Shown here piece by piece: positions 8,100 through 15,027 of a stretch of DNA of 64,000 nucleotides. The notes beneath the pieces were generated by a model. The model saw nothing but the letters and a program-made list of their open reading frames with translations. It searched no databases and was not told the origin of the DNA. How positions within the stretch are numbered: position 1 is the first letter of the stretch; each line of letters opens with the position of its first letter. The translations under genes and the position numbers were made by a program. Source of the DNA: Parabacteroides sp. TM07-1AC (GTDB taxonomy: Bacteria > Bacteroidota > Bacteroidia > Bacteroidales > Tannerellaceae); NCBI RefSeq assembly GCF_003480915.1, contig NZ_QUKD01000001.1:496001-560000 (forward strand), in the 5' to 3' direction.

Positions 8100-10052
8100 T
8101 TATTGTTGTTTGTCCAAGGCTTCATATTCCGAATTCTTACTCTTAAACTCCGGAACAATCTCTTTCATCATCTTCACCGTTCCGACTTTATCAACGCAGA
8201 GAGCCAGGTGAACCAACGGTTCCATTAAATTATTGATTTCATTGAAATCGTATTCGCGAACCTGGGCACGATAAATCTTTTCATTCGATGTCGGCAGCGT
8301 ATTCTCCTTTATAGCCAAAAGTTCTTCGTAGAGTTTCTCGCCCGGACGAAGACCTGTGTACTGAATCTCTATATCTTTATCAGGGACAAGACCTGCCAGT
8401 TCAATCATACGGCGTGCCAAATCAGCTATCTTTACAGGTGTTCCCATGTCGAATACGAATATCTCATTTCCCTTTCCCATAAAAGCGGCTTCCAGCACCA
8501 GGCGACAGGCTTCCGGGATAGTCATGAAGTAACGGATAATATCGGGGTGAGTTACTGTCAGCGGACCTCCTTTTGCCAATTGCTCCCGGAAACGGGGAAT
8601 AACCGAGCCATTACTTCCCAGGACATTTCCAAAACGAGTCGTAATAAAACGAGTCTTTCCGGGATGCAGTCCTCTACTGATCGCAGTACTTAGACTTTGA
8701 ACATAGATTTCGGCCAGGCGCTTGGATGCACCCATTACATTCGTTGGATTTACGGCTTTGTCAGTAGAGATCATGATGAATTTGTCTACCTCATATTTTA
8801 CTGCCATATCGGCTACGTTGTGAGTACCATAGACGTTCGTATGAATGGCTTCACAGGGGTTTTCCTCCATCAAAGGCACATGTTTGTAGGCGGCGGCATG
8901 GAAGACGATCTGAGGATGAAAGCGGCTGAATACGCTCTCGACACGGTCGATCATACGGATATCTCCCATGACAGGCACGAACCGGACTTCGGGGAATTTT
9001 TCTTCCAGTTCCAGGCGTATGTTGTGCATCGGTGTTTCCGCACTGTCGAATAAGATCAATTGCTTTAAACCGAAATGGCATAGCTGACGGCATAGTTCAC
9101 TACCAATCGAACCGGCTGCTCCGGTTACCAAAACAACTTTTCCTTGAAGGGAGTTTGCGATTTCCTCCATATTTATATGGATTTCATCACGACCCAATAG
9201 ATCTTCGATACGTACGGCAGGGAGATTATGCAATGTTTTGCTTCCTTCTCTGAGTTCGTCGATAGTCGGAAGCATCAGCATACGGACTTTCTTCTTTTCA
9301 CAGTAACGGATCAGGCGTTCGCTTTCGGCTTTGATGGCTTGGAAGTCTGTGAAAAGAATGGCTTTGATATTTTTCCTGTTAACCAAGCTGTTAAATTCAA
9401 TCTGATCTCTGACGGAATAGACTTTATATCCGCCTATACGTAATGAAGATTTCTTGCCGAAACGAAGATATCCTTCAACCTGGTACATCAGCTTATCATT
9501 CAAGGAGGCTCCGAACAGGGCTGTTGTACGGTTTTCACTTCCGTAAATCAGAAGCTTGTCGCGATTGGATATATTCAGAACCAAATGATACAGTGTAATC
9601 AGTGTCACCCGGAAAAGGGTCAGCAGGAAGAATGTTAAGAACAGATCGATCAGAGTTCCTAATAAGATATTACGGAAAGTCAGTTCGGTTGCCAGATAAG
9701 CAATAACCGGTATCAACAGCAATATCTTCAGGAAAGTGACCAGAAGGATGCGCCCAACCTCGGTGAAGGCAGAATGGCGAATAACACCTTTGTAACTCTT
9801 AAAACAAACAAAGCTAACGGCACTGCATAATGTAGAAGAAAACAGTGCTATGGCAAATATGTGTATCGAATAGTTAAAAGCTAAAACATAAGAGAGAAGC
9901 CCCAAAGAAATCAAAGTAGAGCAGCCGGAAAGGAACAAATCAATCAAGAAAATTATCCATTGATTAAAATACCTTAATTTGGAGAAATAACGAAACAGTG
10001 AAATAAACGTCATAGGATCAATTTTAATGAATGAAAAACGATTAACAATCAA
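8100..10052 (-). CDS. Membrane nucleotide-sugar 4,6-dehydratase/epimerase (FlaA1/WbpM/CapD type)
   Basis: 650 residues. Four membrane helices (about residues 30-160), a CoA-binding-like domain (KLLIYGSENRTTALFG), then an extended SDR domain with the Rossmann motif VLVTGAAGSIGSELC near residue 305 and the active-site stretch STDKAVNPTNVMGASKR, where Met replaces the usual Tyr as in WbpM/PglF. The family makes UDP-4-keto-6-deoxy sugars that start many O-antigen and capsule pathways. It is the first gene of the leftward locus and is preceded by the invertible promoter segment at 10220-10389. An alternative start at codon 14 (MTFISLF) is equally plausible. Confidence 0.9.
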   Translation of the reverse strand: MIVNRFSFIKIDPMTFISLFRYFSKLRYFNQWIIFLIDLFLSGCSTLISLGLLSYVLAFNYSIHIFAIALFSSTLCSAVSFVCFKSYKGVIRHSAFTEVGRILLVTFLKILLLIPVIAYLATELTFRNILLGTLIDLFLTFFLLTLFRVTLITLYHLVLNISNRDKLLIYGSENRTTALFGASLNDKLMYQVEGYLRFGKKSSLRIGGYKVYSVRDQIEFNSLVNRKNIKAILFTDFQAIKAESERLIRYCEKKKVRMLMLPTIDELREGSKTLHNLPAVRIEDLLGRDEIHINMEEIANSLQGKVVLVTGAAGSIGSELCRQLCHFGLKQLILFDSAETPMHNIRLELEEKFPEVRFVPVMGDIRMIDRVESVFSRFHPQIVFHAAAYKHVPLMEENPCEAIHTNVYGTHNVADMAVKYEVDKFIMISTDKAVNPTNVMGASKRLAEIYVQSLSTAISRGLHPGKTRFITTRFGNVLGSNGSVIPRFREQLAKGGPLTVTHPDIIRYFMTIPEACRLVLEAAFMGKGNEIFVFDMGTPVKIADLARRMIELAGLVPDKDIEIQYTGLRPGEKLYEELLAIKENTLPTSNEKIYRAQVREYDFNEINNLMEPLVHLALCVDKVGTVKMMKEIVPEFKSKNSEYEALDKQQ

Positions 10053-10219
10053 TAGTTTTAAAGTTATAGAATTTCGTTATTGCACACAACAAAGTACGTC
10101 AGTCACAGAGTGACTTAATGTAATGTACATATTAATAAATTTCAAAATAGCCATTAAAAATCATAGCAATTTGAAGATTTATATTGTTAAATAATAAATC
10201 GACAATGTCCCTATAAAAA
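10053..10219 (-). other. Untranslated leader of the polysaccharide locus
   Basis: About 167 AT-rich bases between the inverted-repeat switch and the first gene of the glycan locus. It has no convincing ORF. A small perfect hairpin sits at 10101-10115 (AGTCAC, loop AGA, GTGACT) without a T-run, so it is not an obvious terminator. I see no UpxY- or UpxZ-type regulator gene in this interval, unlike many Bacteroides fragilis capsule loci. Confidence 0.45.
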
Positions 10220-10251
10220 TGACTAGATTAATCGTTCCTTTTTTTGCGTCA
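10220..10251. repeat. Left inverted repeat of invertible promoter segment
   Basis: 32-bp arm beginning TGACTAGA, with core CGTTCC followed by seven T and ending GTCA. Compared with the reverse complement of 10358-10389, 27 of 32 positions are identical. Mismatches fall only at arm positions 9, 10, 13, 27 and 28. Long matching arms around a promoter upstream of a surface-polysaccharide operon are the signature of site-specific promoter inversion in Bacteroidales. Confidence 0.8.
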
Positions 10252-10324
10252 TTTTATTTGTTACAAGATGAAAAAATGAATTTCTTATACTACATGAATT
10301 ATAAGGGATATAGAAAATACGCTA

Positions 10325-10354
10325 TTGTTTGTTCTAACTTTTATTATAACTTTG
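10325..10354 (+). promoter_or_regulatory. Promoter inside the invertible segment, oriented away from the glycan locus
   Basis: TTG at 10325-10327, 19 bases, then TAACTTTG at 10347-10354. This matches the Bacteroidetes primary-sigma consensus TTG-N19-TAnnTTTG exactly. It reads rightward, so in this sequence it cannot transcribe the leftward locus at 10052. Recombination between the flanking repeats would turn it to face that locus about 170 bases upstream of the first start codon. In the present orientation, transcription would run toward the 35-codon ORF at 10496 and the MscS gene at 10704. Confidence 0.8.
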
Positions 10355-10357
10355 CAG

Positions 10358-10389
10358 TGACTAAAAAAAAGGAACGTTTTTTCTAGTCA
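10358..10389. repeat. Right inverted repeat of invertible promoter segment
   Basis: 32-bp arm beginning TGACTA plus an A-run, with core GGAACG and ending TCTAGTCA. It is the inverted partner of 10220-10251, with 106 bp between the arms. The predicted transcription start of the enclosed promoter falls at or inside this arm. Confidence 0.8.
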
Positions 10390-10495
10390 TTCCACTTTAT
10401 TAACAGTCTAATACTCAACCGTATATACAAATACACAGCTATCTAAAACGACAATCACACATTATACACATATTAACTAAAATATACAATCGATT

Positions 10496-10603
10496 ATGTC
10501 TAAAAATCTTACAGAATCCAATGGTCTCCATGGCGATTATTTAACACTTCGACTAGATCAAATAATGTTTTTTCACAAAATAAGATCTCATTTTATGAAT
10601 TAA
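10496..10603 (+). CDS. Small ORF of 35 codons downstream of the switch, function unknown
   Basis: Encodes a 35-residue peptide starting MSKNLTESNGLHGDYLTLRL. It lies between the invertible promoter and the first MscS gene. I recognise no family. The first half has a protein-like composition, so it could be a real small protein, the remnant N-terminus of a lost gene, or chance. No Shine-Dalgarno is obvious, which is not informative in Bacteroidetes. The rest of 10390-10703 is AT-rich with no other feature I can support. Confidence 0.25.
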   Translation: MSKNLTESNGLHGDYLTLRLDQIMFFHKIRSHFMN

Positions 10604-10703
10604 TTTTTGTTGTTAAGGTGTATGTGATTAATGTGAAAGTAGATCCTACAGGCACATTTCAAATTATAAATGTTATCTTTATAGAGAAATAGATATAAAT
10701 AAT

Positions 10704-11873
10704 ATGATGAACTTAGGTAGTTGGATGAACAAGATCCTCATTGGATGGGGAGTAGATCCAAAAATTGCAAACACTTTCGATGAGATTATCATTGCTGCAT
10801 TGCTGATTGTTTTAGCGGTCGGTATCGATTATCTATGTCAGTTTATTTTTGTGGGCAGTGTACGGAAGCTGTCGGAAAAAAGTCATTATTTCTGGGATAC
10901 ACTGCTGATCAAACGAAAAGTAGTGCACAATTTGGTGCATGCCATTCCCGGTATTTTGGTGTACGCATTGCTTCCTATGGCTTTTATCCGGGGAAAAGAG
11001 TTATTGCTGCTCTCTCAAAAAGTGTGCGCTGTCTATATCGTATTCGTATTACTATTGGCGATCAACGGATTTATCCTTGTGATAATGGATATATACAATC
11101 ACAAGGAAGTGAATAAAAACCGGTCGATAAAAGGTTTCATACAGGTATTCCAGGTGCTGGCTTTCTTTATCGGCGGTATTGTTATTATAGCTATTCTGGT
11201 CGGTAAATCACCCGCCACCTTGTTTGCCGGACTGGGTGCTTCAGCAGCGATCCTGATGCTGGTGTTCAAAGACACGATACTCGGATTTGTAGCAGGCATA
11301 CAACTTTCTGCCAACGATATGTTGCGACCGGGCGACTGGATCACAGTTCCGGGATCGAATGCCAACGGTGTCGTGCAGGAAATTACGTTGAACACTGTAA
11401 AAATACAGAATTTCGATAATACGATTTCCACTATTCCACCCTATACATTAGTCAATAATTCTTTCCAGAACTGGCGGGGAATGGTCGAATCCGGCGGACG
11501 ACGGGTCATGAAATCAATCTTTCTCGACCTGAATACTATTAAATTCTGTACACCGGATATGCTGGATACGTTCCGCAAGGAGATTCCTCTCCTCTCCGAT
11601 TACCAGCCGGATAAAGGGGTTACGCCCACCAATTCACAGATGTTCCGTATCTATGTGGAACGTTATCTGAACAGTTTGCCTGTTGTCAACACAGACCTTG
11701 ACCTGATCATCAGCCAGCTTCAATCGACCGAATACGGCGTGCCTATTCAAATCTATTTCTTTTCCCGTAATAAAGTATGGAAAGAGTATGAACGCATCCA
11801 GTCGGATATATTCGATCATTTCTTTGCGATGGTGCCAAAGTTCGAACTGAAAGTATATCAATATTCGGACTGA
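10704..11873 (+). CDS. MscS-family mechanosensitive channel (YbdG/MscM-like), copy 1
   Basis: 389 residues with about five membrane helices. The pore-lining TM3 and beta domain are clear: GKSPATLFAGLGASAAILML, then FKDTILGFVAGIQLSAND and MLRPGDWI, followed by FDNTISTIPPYTLVNNSFQNW. The C-terminal cytoplasmic region (RRVMKSIFLDLNTIKFC) is the YbdG type rather than the short MscS type. The channel would open in the inner membrane under hypo-osmotic tension to release solutes. It is followed 66 bases later by a paralogue that carries an extra stretch of about 30 residues near position 300, absent here. Confidence 0.9.
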   Translation: MMNLGSWMNKILIGWGVDPKIANTFDEIIIAALLIVLAVGIDYLCQFIFVGSVRKLSEKSHYFWDTLLIKRKVVHNLVHAIPGILVYALLPMAFIRGKELLLLSQKVCAVYIVFVLLLAINGFILVIMDIYNHKEVNKNRSIKGFIQVFQVLAFFIGGIVIIAILVGKSPATLFAGLGASAAILMLVFKDTILGFVAGIQLSANDMLRPGDWITVPGSNANGVVQEITLNTVKIQNFDNTISTIPPYTLVNNSFQNWRGMVESGGRRVMKSIFLDLNTIKFCTPDMLDTFRKEIPLLSDYQPDKGVTPTNSQMFRIYVERYLNSLPVVNTDLDLIISQLQSTEYGVPIQIYFFSRNKVWKEYERIQSDIFDHFFAMVPKFELKVYQYSD

Positions 11874-11883
11874 TAACGGTCAC

Positions 11884-11914
11884 TTGGGAGACTCTGATTT
11901 TTTACCTATATTTG
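11884..11914 (+). promoter_or_regulatory. Promoter of second MscS gene
   Basis: TTG at 11884-11886, 20 bases, then TATATTTG at 11907-11914, ending 25 bases before the start codon at 11940. This suggests that the second channel gene can be expressed independently of the first. Confidence 0.55.
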
Positions 11915-11939
11915 TGTTCGCAACTTTAAAGACAAATGT

Positions 11940-13208
11940 ATGAGTGAATTACAACAATGGATTAACAGTTATCTGATCAAATGGGGGTTAGTACACGATT
12001 CGGCAAATATATGGGATAACCTGATTGTACTGCTTCTCGTTATAGCAGTAACCGTCGGTATCGATTATACCTGCCGTTACATCTTCCTCGGATTATTTAA
12101 ACGCTTTGCCAAAAGAACCAAAAACCAATGGGACGACCTGATCGTGGAACGCAAGATCATCAACAAGCTGATGCACTTGATCCCCGCCATTTTGGTTTAT
12201 ATCATGCTGCCTTTGGCACTTCCCAGGAGTGAGATGCCTACATTACTCGGTATTCTCCAAATGATCTGCAGTATCTATATTGTTGCCGTCATATTGCGTT
12301 TTATTAATGCGGCATTAAATCTGCTCCTCGAAATATACAACAGGAAAGAAGCCTTCAAGAATAAGCCGTTAAAAGGGTTTGTGCAGATCATTCAGGTGCT
12401 TGTATTCTTTGTCGGGTTTATCATTATCATCAGTATCCTGATCGGGAAATCACCCGCTACATTGTTTGCCGGATTAGGTGCTTCGGCGGCTATACTGATG
12501 TTGGTATTCAAAGATACGATACTCGGATTTGTTGCCGGTATCCAACTATCTGCCAATGATATGCTCCGCCCGGGCGACTGGATCACGATGACTAAATACG
12601 GCGCGGACGGAACCGTGATCGAAGTGACACTGAACTCGATCAAAGTTCGTAATTTCGACAATACAATCACCATGATACCGCCTTACGCCCTTGTCAGCGA
12701 CTCTTTCCAAAACTGGCGAGGTATGCAGGAATCAGGCGGCCGGCGTGTCAAACGCTCTATCAACATCGACATGAACAGCGTCCGTTTCTGTACACCGGAA
12801 ATGTTGGAGAAGTTTCGTAAAATAGCCCTGCTTACCGAATATGTCGACACAAAACAACAGGAACTGGAAACATACAACAAAGAGCATAATATCGATGGTT
12901 CCATCCTCGTAAACGGACGCCGCCAAACCAATCTCGGCGTGTTCCGTGCTTACCTGGTAAACTATCTGAAAAGCAATCCCGACGTAAACAAAGACCTGAC
13001 ATGCATGGTACGCCAACTGCAACCGACAGAAAAAGGGATACCGATGGAATTATATTTCTTCGCAGCCACAACTGTCTGGATTCCGTACGAAGGTATTCAA
13101 GCGGATGTGTTCGACCATATTCTAGCTATTTTGCCTGAGTTCGGACTACAGGTATTCCAGGAAGTTTCAGGTTCTGATCTACGCCATCTAAGGATTGAAA
13201 AAGATTAG
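11940..13208 (+). CDS. MscS-family mechanosensitive channel (YbdG/MscM-like), copy 2
   Basis: 422 residues, paralogue of the preceding gene. A 48-residue block from GKSPATLF to LRPGDWIT is identical in the two proteins although many codons differ synonymously, so the duplication is old and the pore is under strong selection. The soluble part contains RRVKRSINIDMNSVRFC and EYVDTKQQELETYNKEHNI, both characteristic of YbdG-like channels, plus RRQTNLGVFRAYLVNYLKSN. Expected in the inner membrane as an oligomer. It has its own promoter-like sequence at 11884-11914 and ends toward the hairpin at 13289-13326. Confidence 0.9.
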   Translation: MSELQQWINSYLIKWGLVHDSANIWDNLIVLLLVIAVTVGIDYTCRYIFLGLFKRFAKRTKNQWDDLIVERKIINKLMHLIPAILVYIMLPLALPRSEMPTLLGILQMICSIYIVAVILRFINAALNLLLEIYNRKEAFKNKPLKGFVQIIQVLVFFVGFIIIISILIGKSPATLFAGLGASAAILMLVFKDTILGFVAGIQLSANDMLRPGDWITMTKYGADGTVIEVTLNSIKVRNFDNTITMIPPYALVSDSFQNWRGMQESGGRRVKRSINIDMNSVRFCTPEMLEKFRKIALLTEYVDTKQQELETYNKEHNIDGSILVNGRRQTNLGVFRAYLVNYLKSNPDVNKDLTCMVRQLQPTEKGIPMELYFFAATTVWIPYEGIQADVFDHILAILPEFGLQVFQEVSGSDLRHLRIEKD

Positions 13209-13270
13209 GCTTCTGTTATTCACAGGATGATGAAATTTTATTCGTTCATCCGAATAGTTCTTTGAGACAG

Positions 13271-13336
13271 AGGCAGGTGTAAATAAATTTAGAGGTACGT
13301 GTAAATGGATTTAGACGTACCTCTAATTTGTAAGAC
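13271..13336. repeat. Three tandem 22-bp units (array A)
   Basis: Units at 13271-13292, 13293-13314 and 13315-13336. The first two start AGGCAGGTGT and AGGTACGTGT and both end ATTTAG. The third (ACGTACCTCT...) is more diverged and forms an inverted match with the second. The 22-bp spacing and the terminal ATTTAG recall the arrays at 22640 and 51014. They lie between convergent genes. Confidence 0.5.
13289..13326. terminator. Hairpin between convergent mscS and slipin genes
   Basis: Perfect 12-bp stem TTAGAGGTACGT (13289-13300) with ACGTACCTCTAA (13315-13326) and a 14-base loop. It may act as a bidirectional terminator, although no long T-run follows. It overlaps array A. Confidence 0.45.
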
Positions 13337-13400
13337 ATAGTAATAGACTTGTCTACTGAATTTCAAATAAAAGAAAATATTCTACAAATCAATTTTAAAA

Positions 13401-14294
13401 CTATTCCTTAAACGAAGCCTCATTACTCTTTGCCAACGAAACCAATCCTCCCATAGCTCCAAGATTCATAGTATCCAGTGCCGAACTTGGTACAATAATC
13501 ATTGAACCTTTCTCTTTTAAACCCTCGAAGAGCATGTTCATGCCTCTGAGATGCAACGCGACAGGGTTGTCTGTATATTTTTTACTGGCCTGTTCAAACT
13601 TATCGGCAATCTCTGTTTCAGCCGTTCCCAGGATAACACGGGCTCTTCTTTCACGTTCGGCCTGTGCCTCTTTACTCATTGCATCAGCCAAATCCTGCGG
13701 TATGGCAATATCATTAATACCTACTGTTTGACAGGTTATACCCCAGGGATTCGTATTCCTGTCTAAGACATGCTGCAAATCTTCGGCAATCTTATCGCGC
13801 TCCTGCAATAGAGTAGACAGTTCATGTTTGCCGATCGTATCTCTTAAACCGGTCTGGGCAATGTTTTCGATGGCTTTTTGATATTCCTGCACTTCCAGGG
13901 CTGCCTTTTCCACATCCCAAACCGTCCAGTATACAACTGCATCCACATTTACCGGTACAGTGTCTTTTGTCAAAGTTTGTTCAGCTTTAAAAGTACTTAC
14001 ACGCACACGCTGGTCGATATAAGCCGATACGCTATCAAGAATAGGAATAATCATAAACGGGCCCGGACCTTTCAAGCCCTTGAATTTACCCATACGCAAC
14101 ACCACTGCCCGCTCCCATTGGTCGGCAATGCGGATCGAAAGAGCCAATAATCCCGATAAGAGGATCAGAAACAACAACACCAACATACTTACAATATGTA
14201 AAATATGCAGAACAACTGATATGAAAATCAGTACTAACAAAACTGAAATAGAAATGGGATTAAACCATCCTTTGCTGATTACATTTGCTGTCAT
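13401..14294 (-). CDS. Slipin / SPFH-domain membrane protein
   Basis: 297 residues. A hydrophobic N-terminal hairpin (residues about 12-55) is followed by an SPFH/stomatin domain: ADQWERAVVLRMGKF, GPGPFMIIPILDSV, VNVDAVVYWTVWD and GLRDTIGKHELSTLLQERD. A charged helix AMSKEAQAERERRARVILG comes next. Slipins scaffold lipid microdomains and often bind a NfeD-type protease, but no nfeD is visible here. The gene starts five bases after the GntR regulator gene, so the two form an operon in which the regulator probably controls the slipin. Confidence 0.9.
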   Translation of the reverse strand: MTANVISKGWFNPISISVLLVLIFISVVLHILHIVSMLVLLFLILLSGLLALSIRIADQWERAVVLRMGKFKGLKGPGPFMIIPILDSVSAYIDQRVRVSTFKAEQTLTKDTVPVNVDAVVYWTVWDVEKAALEVQEYQKAIENIAQTGLRDTIGKHELSTLLQERDKIAEDLQHVLDRNTNPWGITCQTVGINDIAIPQDLADAMSKEAQAERERRARVILGTAETEIADKFEQASKKYTDNPVALHLRGMNMLFEGLKEKGSMIIVPSSALDTMNLGAMGGLVSLAKSNEASFKE

Positions 14295-14299
14295 AAGTA

Positions 14300-14680
14300 T
14301 TATTTTTTAGAGGTTTCAATATTCTTTAATTCGTGTATGATGTCGTTGAGAGTAAAGCCATAACTAAATGCGACAGAGGAAAGCTGCATACAAATATCCT
14401 TTAATTTGTCTTTCCGCTCCTTTTCGTCTATTACATTTTCTGTTTTGTTGATAAAGGTACCGGTGCCCTGTTGGGTTTCAAGGATATTTCTAATTTCCAA
14501 TTCCTTATATGCTTTAGAGACCGTGTTCAGATTCACTTTCAGTTCTACTGCAAGGGCTCTGACCGTTGGGAGCTGTTCACCAAGTTTTAATTGTCCGGAT
14601 GCAATGCCAAATATGATCTGGTCGATGATTTGCCGGTATACCGGGACGCCACTGGAATAATCTAATAAGAACTTTATCAT
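14300..14680 (-). CDS. GntR-family (YtrA-type) transcriptional regulator
   Basis: 126 residues from the ATG at 14680 (MIKFLLDYSSGVPVYRQIID). A longer reading from 14704 adds eight unlikely residues. The winged helix-turn-helix is typical: QLKLGEQLPTVRALAVELKV, then NLNTVSKAYKELEIRN and ETQQGTGTFI. The short C-terminal helical tail without a ligand domain is the YtrA subgroup, usually controlling membrane proteins or transporters in the same operon. The downstream slipin is the natural target. Autoregulation is likely but no operator is evident. Confidence 0.88.
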   Translation of the reverse strand: MIKFLLDYSSGVPVYRQIIDQIIFGIASGQLKLGEQLPTVRALAVELKVNLNTVSKAYKELEIRNILETQQGTGTFINKTENVIDEKERKDKLKDICMQLSSVAFSYGFTLNDIIHELKNIETSKK

Positions 14681-14886
14681 ATAGGTAAATATTATATTAT
14701 ACAAACATTGTACTATTTCTATATGACAAAGGAACGAAAAATATTTATTCCACCAAATTAATTTCTGACTTTTTTGAAAAAGATTTTATCTGCTTGGCTA
14801 AACCACCGATCTTATGCCATTATGTTAAAAGTGCGTTTATGACACAAAATAATGAGAATATTGTGAGGCTATAAAGAAATAAATAG

Positions 14887-14977
14887 TATCTTTACAAGTG
14901 AAAAACGTAAATTTTTTCATAGTTAAGGTTTTGGTTTAGAGATGGCCCTCTTGTGAAAGCTGGCCATTTCGTTTTTT
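14887..14977 (+). ncRNA. Candidate small RNA in the gap between GntR and TonB-like genes
   Basis: A plus-strand unit between two minus-strand genes. A -7-like TATCTTTA lies at 14887-14894 (no TTG at the right distance), then a short stem TGAAAAA/TTTTTCA. A terminator-like hairpin follows, ATGGCC (14942-14947) with GGCCAT (14962-14967), and a T6 run at 14972-14977. Neither neighbouring gene reads in this direction, so the T-run is otherwise unexplained. The promoter is weak and expression is unproven. The remaining bases of the 14681-15027 gap show nothing else. Confidence 0.3.
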
Positions 14978-15027
14978 ATATACCCTTGTATTCAAACTGT
15001 TTTAGCCTGTTATACAGGATTCTTCAA

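Noticed and set aside
10577..10594. Imperfect 18-bp palindrome AAAATAAGATCTCATTTT as a terminator for the switch promoter
   Set aside because: The stem is A/T-rich with a mismatch and has no following T-run, so it would not terminate reliably.
12392..13071. Several minus-strand frames inside the second MscS gene
   Set aside because: All are opposite a complete MscS protein and show no domain or start context.
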